A DNA stretch of 64,000 nucleotides, taken from NCBI GenBank assembly GCA_017460065.1, contig JAFUBT010000009.1:19906-83905 (forward strand), in the 5' to 3' direction. The notes under the pieces are model-generated. The model was not told where the DNA came from, did not search any database, and saw only the letters and a list, made by a program, of their open reading frames with translations. The translations under genes and the position numbers were made by a program. Positions 60,102 to 64,000 of the stretch are shown here, one piece after another. How positions within the stretch are numbered: position 1 is the first letter of the stretch; each line of letters starts with the position of its first letter. Origin of the DNA: Candidatus Saccharimonadota bacterium (GTDB lineage: Bacteria > Patescibacteriota > Saccharimonadia > Saccharimonadales > Saccharimonadaceae).

Positions 60102-61544
60102 TTAGTGGTCGAGACAGCGCGCAATTTCGCGGGCGGCGACCGAACGGGTGATTTCGCCTTCGTGCATTGTGACGACGGCAGCGTATTGGCTGCCGGCCAT
60201 TTTGGTGGCGGCGTACATGAGGCCATTGCTGTGGTAGTTCATGTGCCGATTGTAGACCTGCCGTGGATCGCCGGTGATAACCATCTTGGAGCCGTCGCCG
60301 ATACGCTTCATCAGCTGATTGATCTGGAAACGTTCCATGTCTTGAGATTCGTCGTAGATAATCCAGCTATCCGAAATCGAGCGGCCGCCCATGTTGATGA
60401 TGGACACGAACTCGAAGTTCTGCTCGAGCATGGAATCGACTTTGGCGTCGAGGTCGCGGGCGGAGAGTGGCGTGTTACCACGTTTGCGATCGCCCTTACT
60501 CTTCAGATAGTTGCGGACATTATCGACGATAGGCATCGCTCTCGCGATGGTTTTGTCGCGTTCGTCGCCTGGCAAGAAGCCGATATCTTTGCCGAGTTCG
60601 GCGTCGCGCGGCACGATAAAGATGCGGTCGTAGTCGGTGTCGGCGCTGACGACTTGTTCGATGCCGATAGCGGTGGCAAGGTAAGTTTTGCCAGTACCAA
60701 AGATTGCTGGGCAAACAACGATGGGGATTTCGTCGACGGGGGCAAGCAGTGCTTCGGCAAGCATTGCTTGGCCAGGTGAACGTAAATCCAGATAGCGCGG
60801 CAGATCGTCAATGTAGTGGAGCTGCCGCAGAACGCCGCCGTCTTCACTAGGCTCAAAGCGTCCAATGAAGTGGTGGTAGCGCCCACCGTATGGAATGCCG
60901 TAACTTACCGTCACAAAAGAGTCAAACTCGAATTCGACGAATTCATTGAGTAAGAGCGGTTTTTGCTGCGGGAAATGCTCGGCGAATTCTTCGGCGGTGA
61001 TCTGACGATGTTTGAACCAACTATCGTAGAGCGCCTCGGGCAGAACCAGCTTGCGCCGTCCCGTGTAGACGTCGGGGTTGATGTGTGCGACGTCGATATC
61101 TTCCCCCAGGGCCTTAGCGGACATATAACTATCGCCGGTCATAATGGCGACGTCGTCCTTCGCGTTTGCTTGTTCCTGGGCGTAGCGCGCAGTGGCCAAT
61201 GCGTAGGTAGTAGAACCGCTACGACCATTGCTCGACTTGAGCTCGACCTTGTCGTAACCAACGAAACGTATTTGGGTGCCATTGGCGCAAGTGTAGACGT
61301 CTTCATCGCTGTAATGAGTCGTTTCCAGTGCGTGCGCGAAGGTGTTGAGCAGTTTGATGGCGGCTTCGCCGCGGCTGCTCTGCTCGTCGCGAAAGCTATG
61401 CAAACGATCAATGTATTGATTGGGGATATAGAACTCGTCGGCCTTTTTCTTGCTGTCGGCCTGCGGTTGAACTAAATCTGGGTCGCCAATCAGGGCGTCG
61501 AGTGCGGGGACGATAATAGGATGGTAGCTTTTTTTGGCGGACAT
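60102..61544 (-). CDS. PhoH-family ATPase (PIN-PhoH-like)
   Basis: The 480-aa protein ends in a PhoH ATPase domain: Walker A FGTGKTYLATA, Walker B SWIIYDESQDM and the sensor MVITGDPRQVYN. The N-terminal 230 residues carry a PIN-like region (VAIMTGDSYMSAKALGED, YTGRRKLVLPE). PhoH2-type fusions are RNA helicase-nucleases; here the PIN acids are only partly evident. It has a strong AAGGAGGG Shine-Dalgarno 6-12 nt before the ATG, so it is leadered, unlike its neighbours. Confidence 0.85.
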   Translation of the reverse strand: MSAKKSYHPIIVPALDALIGDPDLVQPQADSKKKADEFYIPNQYIDRLHSFRDEQSSRGEAAIKLLNTFAHALETTHYSDEDVYTCANGTQIRFVGYDKVELKSSNGRSGSTTYALATARYAQEQANAKDDVAIMTGDSYMSAKALGEDIDVAHINPDVYTGRRKLVLPEALYDSWFKHRQITAEEFAEHFPQQKPLLLNEFVEFEFDSFVTVSYGIPYGGRYHHFIGRFEPSEDGGVLRQLHYIDDLPRYLDLRSPGQAMLAEALLAPVDEIPIVVCPAIFGTGKTYLATAIGIEQVVSADTDYDRIFIVPRDAELGKDIGFLPGDERDKTIARAMPIVDNVRNYLKSKGDRKRGNTPLSARDLDAKVDSMLEQNFEFVSIINMGGRSISDSWIIYDESQDMERFQINQLMKRIGDGSKMVITGDPRQVYNRHMNYHSNGLMYAATKMAGSQYAAVVTMHEGEITRSVAAREIARCLDH

Positions 61545-61642
61545 AACGAACCCTCCTTGTAGTGGTGTGCAATGCTAAAGAACTATACAAAATAGGCCCA
61601 AGTTAAACTCAGGCCCACCCTGTATGCTTCTATAATAACAGA

Positions 61643-62944
61643 CTAATCGCGGTTACGGAAACTGAAAAAGATGGGCGTGCCGGCAAAGTTATATGCTTCG
61701 CGCAGGCGTCGCTCGAGGTAGCGTTTGTAGCTCCAGTGCAGCAGACTGAGATTGCTGCCGTAAACGACAAACCATGGCGGGCATGTGTCGGTTTGGACCA
61801 TGTAGCGGAGCTTGGGGTGGGTGTTTTTGAGGCCGGCGGGTGGATGTGCATTGACGGCATCGTTGAGTAGTTTGTTGAGATCGGCGGTTTTGAGTTCGGC
61901 ATGTCGGGCTTGATCGATGTTTAGAGCAAGTTCAAAAATTTTAGTAACGTTTTTGCCTGTGACGCTAGACGTGAGCACGACTGGTGCATAAGGCGCAAAT
62001 TTGAAATCATAACTGAGGCGACGGAGAATCTCGTCGCTGTCGGTGTGCTCAAGGTCGGTTTTAGTGACGACAATGATAATGCCTTTACCGGCTTCGACGA
62101 TTTGGCCGGCTAGGCTTTGATCAAGCTTGGAATGCGGCTCGGTGGCGTCAACTAATAGGCAACAAATATCGGCTTCTTCAATGGCGGCTAGGCTACGCAA
62201 GGCAGAAAATTTCTCGATGCCTACTTCGCGTTTGCCGGGCCTGCGGAGGCCGGCGGTGTCGAGCAGCTCAATACTGCGCTTCATATAGCGAATCTCGCTG
62301 CGATTGACGTCTCGCGTGGTGCCACTTAGGTTGGCGACGATGGCTTGTTGTTTTTTAGCCATGGCGTTAAAGAGGCTGGATTTGCCGACATTGGGGCGAC
62401 CAATCAACGCTAGTTTGATGCCCTCCTCTGCGTTAGCTTTGCCGTGTAGGCTAAAGCCGGCGGCGCGCAGTTCTGCAGTAATGCGACTACGTAAATCGTT
62501 GAGCCCTTGGCCGGTAGTAGCAGAGCTGCGAATTGGATCTTTGATCCCAAGGCTGACAAATTCTTCAATTGGGAGGGCTTCGCCAAGGTCGGATTTGTTC
62601 AAAAGCAGGATGGTGGGTTTGCCGCTCTTGAGGGCTTTCTTTGCGATGAGTTTGTCGTCGTGATTGGGGTATTTGCTGCTGTCCATTGCGATGGCGATGA
62701 GGTCAGCAGAAGCGACGGCGTCGTCAATTTGATTCTGAATATGCGCCTCAAAATCATCGCTAGGGTCTTTGAGGCCAGCGGTATCGATTAAGATATATTG
62801 ATTGTCAACTTTACCCACGACATTGTCGCGAGTGGTGCCGGCTTCGCGTGCTACGATCGCCTGTGATTTGCGTACGAGGCGATTGAAGAGACTGGATTTG
62901 CCGGCGTTGGTCTGACCGATGATGGCGACAACAGGTAATTTCAT
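61643..62944 (-). CDS. der: Ribosome-assembly GTPase Der (EngA)
   Basis: Der helps assemble the 50S subunit. The 433-aa protein has the diagnostic two GTPase domains (GQTNAGKSSLF at the start and GRPNVGKSSLF near residue 185) with DTAGL in both, NKSD and TKTD boxes, and the C-terminal KH-like domain. In the first domain the usual NVGKS reads NAGKS. TGC-TAAAAT (62956-62951, minus) with TTGCGC 17 bp upstream is 6 nt before the ATG. Confidence 0.97.
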   Translation of the reverse strand: MKLPVVAIIGQTNAGKSSLFNRLVRKSQAIVAREAGTTRDNVVGKVDNQYILIDTAGLKDPSDDFEAHIQNQIDDAVASADLIAIAMDSSKYPNHDDKLIAKKALKSGKPTILLLNKSDLGEALPIEEFVSLGIKDPIRSSATTGQGLNDLRSRITAELRAAGFSLHGKANAEEGIKLALIGRPNVGKSSLFNAMAKKQQAIVANLSGTTRDVNRSEIRYMKRSIELLDTAGLRRPGKREVGIEKFSALRSLAAIEEADICCLLVDATEPHSKLDQSLAGQIVEAGKGIIIVVTKTDLEHTDSDEILRRLSYDFKFAPYAPVVLTSSVTGKNVTKIFELALNIDQARHAELKTADLNKLLNDAVNAHPPAGLKNTHPKLRYMVQTDTCPPWFVVYGSNLSLLHWSYKRYLERRLREAYNFAGTPIFFSFRNRD

Positions 62945-62962
62945 AGGCCTATTTTAGCAAAA

Positions 62963-62991
62963 TTGACAAAAAGGCGCAAGTGTGATATAAT
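62963..62991 (+). promoter_or_regulatory. Perfect consensus promoter pointing against vanZ-like gene
   Basis: TTGACA (62963-62968), 17 bp, TATAAT (62986-62991) on the plus strand. It would start an RNA near 62998 that runs antisense through the gene at 62999-63460. It overlaps the der promoter on the other strand. Confidence 0.6.
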
Positions 62992-62998
62992 AGAAGAA

Positions 62999-63460
62999 TC
63001 AGTGGTTTTTCTTGTGATGGTAGCGTGCGTGAAGCCAGAGACGCAGTTTTGGCCAGACGAGGCAGTAGAAGGCGATGTAAATGAGGATGCCGCAAAGGCC
63101 GGCAACCGTATCGAGTACGACATCAGAAACGGCGCCGTTACGACCAGCTACTAAGAGTTGATGTACTTCGTCAATGGCGCCGTAGATTGCCACTGCTACG
63201 AGGTTGAAAAGTAGCGATTCGTAGCGCGGATAGGTTAAGCGGTGACGGCCTTGGCTATAATAGGCGAGGCTGGCGCCAAAGGCCAGATAGAGTACGAAGT
63301 GAGCGATTTTACGCGTTAGGCCATGCGGCCAGCCTAAGAAGCTAGCAATGCCCTGCGACTGTTGATGTGAAAGATCGCCGCTGGCGGCGGAAAAGAGCCA
63401 TATAATGAGGGCGATTGTAATTGGTAGAACAATGCGCCAATACTTCTTGAAGCTATTCAT
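62999..63460 (-). CDS. VanZ-like membrane protein
   Basis: This 153-aa protein has four predicted helices and the VanZ family pattern (KIAHFVLYLAFGASLAY, then AIDEVHQLLVAGRNGAVSDVVLDTVAG). VanZ proteins give low-level teicoplanin resistance in enterococci, but most relatives have no known role. TATAAT (63472-63467, minus) is 6 nt before the ATG. The end of the gene is His/Lys-rich. Confidence 0.85.
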   Translation of the reverse strand: MNSFKKYWRIVLPITIALIIWLFSAASGDLSHQQSQGIASFLGWPHGLTRKIAHFVLYLAFGASLAYYSQGRHRLTYPRYESLLFNLVAVAIYGAIDEVHQLLVAGRNGAVSDVVLDTVAGLCGILIYIAFYCLVWPKLRLWLHARYHHKKNH

Positions 63461-63533
63461 GCCCTCATTATATACCGCTGAAATTGTTTAAGTTTAAAAA
63501 AGTCACAAAATATGTTCTAATTTGCTCGGTTGC

Positions 63534-63562
63534 TTTACAGTGGAGGGCTTTTTTGGTAGGAT
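63534..63562 (+). promoter_or_regulatory. Promoter of tRNA-Glu(CUC)
   Basis: TTTACA (63534-63539), 17 bp, TGG-extended TAGGAT (63557-63562). Confidence 0.65.
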
Positions 63563-63574
63563 AGATAGGTGATT

Positions 63575-63651
63575 GGTCCCGTCGTCTAGTGGTCCAGGAC
63601 GTCTGGTTCTCATCCAGAAAATCGAGGGTTCGACTCCCTCCGGGATCACCA
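63575..63651 (+). tRNA. tRNA-Glu (anticodon CUC)
   Basis: Acceptor GGTCCCG / CGGGATC, anticodon stem TCTGG / CCAGA with loop TTCTCAT giving CUC, T loop TTCGACT, CCA encoded. It complements tRNA-Glu(UUC) at 46882. Confidence 0.95.
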
Positions 63652-63661
63652 TTTCGCAATC

Positions 63662-63686
63662 AGAGCCAGAATCAGGCTCTTTTTTG
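63662..63686 (+). terminator. Terminator after tRNA-Glu(CUC)
   Basis: AGAGCC (63662-63667), a 7-nt loop, GGCTCT (63675-63680), then TTTTT. Confidence 0.85.
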
Positions 63687-63721
63687 TTGTTAATAACGGA
63701 GAAGAGTGGAAGGCGATATTA

Positions 63722-64000
63722 TTATTGCTCTCTTTTGCGCTTGAAACAAAGGAGGGCAAGCAGCGTAACTATTATCGTGTAGCTAGTCAAAATTACAATA
63801 TCTCTCGCGGTAATATCATTTGAACCATTAAGAATACTCCTCACAACGGTTAAGCAACTTTCAAATGGTAAGATTTCGCAGATTTTTGCGAAGACCTCGC
63901 CGACCATCTCGCGCGAAAAATACATTCCACTAGTACAACACACTAGCTGAACAACGATACTCCCGCTTCCACCAGTAGCTTTTTCACTAACGAGAGTACC
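63722..64000 (-). CDS. C-terminal end of a membrane protein, probably ABC-2 type permease
   Basis: The frame stays open to the window edge, so only the last 92 residues are seen. They read as the end of a polytopic protein: an amphipathic stretch (EVFAKICEILPFESCLTVVRS), a short ILNGSNDI turn and a last membrane helix (about 20 residues) followed by FKRKREQ. This pattern (LPF..., a turn, a final helix, a basic tail) is usual for ABC-2 exporter permeases. The identity needs the upstream part. Confidence 0.55.
   Translation of the reverse strand, partial: GTLVSEKATGGSGSIVVQLVCCTSGMYFSREMVGEVFAKICEILPFESCLTVVRSILNGSNDITARDIVILTSYTIIVTLLALLCFKRKREQ

Overview
This window looks like the chromosome of a Candidate Phyla Radiation bacterium, most likely Candidatus Saccharibacteria (TM7). 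The evidence is the gene set (dimeric GlyS, a DUF8128-type TraG/VirD4-like ATPase, a sigma region 4-HARE fusion, many single-pass surface proteins, an LPKTG protein with a sortase), compact genes and roughly 50% GC. UGA is used as a stop (for example typA and the receiver gene), which argues against code-25 groups such as Gracilibacteria or SR1. The assignment is inferred from gene content alone; no marker phylogeny was possible.

Layout. 1-4.5 kb: end of ileS, a small protein, and two surface proteins (one Pro/Thr/Glu-rich, one DUF11-LPKTG). 4.5-10 kb: rplU, a long inverted-repeat element, a site-2 protease, a CPBP protease, mutM, a holA-like gene, rpmA and a THUMP methyltransferase. 10-21.6 kb: a flippase-like membrane protein, xseA-xseB, a histidine kinase and receiver pair joined to recO, glyS, uppS, a long RelA/SpoT enzyme, xth, an NAD(P)HX-dehydratase-like protein and a PgsA-like enzyme. 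21.7-36 kb: the sortase, a run of membrane-anchored surface proteins, pgi and eno convergent, a short uvrC, secG, a peptide-binding protein and tRNAs. 36-50 kb: typA, a DUF362 protein, a reduced division/wall cluster (rsmH, ftsL-like, ftsI, mraY, ftsW, murG), pyk, pgk and a possible ftsQ-like gene. 50-64 kb: a 1-kb gene-free tract with RNA-like structure, a TraG/VirD4-like ATPase, the sigma4-HARE regulator, a secreted HExxH protein, topA, an unassigned RNA gene, pth, a PhoH-family ATPase, der, a VanZ-like protein, tRNA-Glu and the end of an ABC-2 type permease.

How the genes fit together. MraY, MurG, FtsW and FtsI, with UppS making the lipid carrier, give a peptidoglycan wall, and the sortase can fix LPKTG proteins to it. 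Most other surface proteins are held by one N-terminal membrane helix, and I saw no clear lipobox. Pgi, Pgk, Eno and Pyk represent glycolysis.

The strongest genome-scale signal is promoter architecture. About twenty genes have a TATAAT-like -10 box ending only 6-8 nt before the start codon, often preceded by TGN. These are predicted to be leaderless mRNAs. A smaller set keeps long leaders with a strong Shine-Dalgarno; several of those leaders are A/C-rich and similar to each other. The other main leads are a roughly 300-nt RNA gene with its own promoter and terminator (59037-59334), a second possible structured RNA (about 50408-50763), the inverted-repeat element behind rplU, and the peptide-coding leader region before rsmH.
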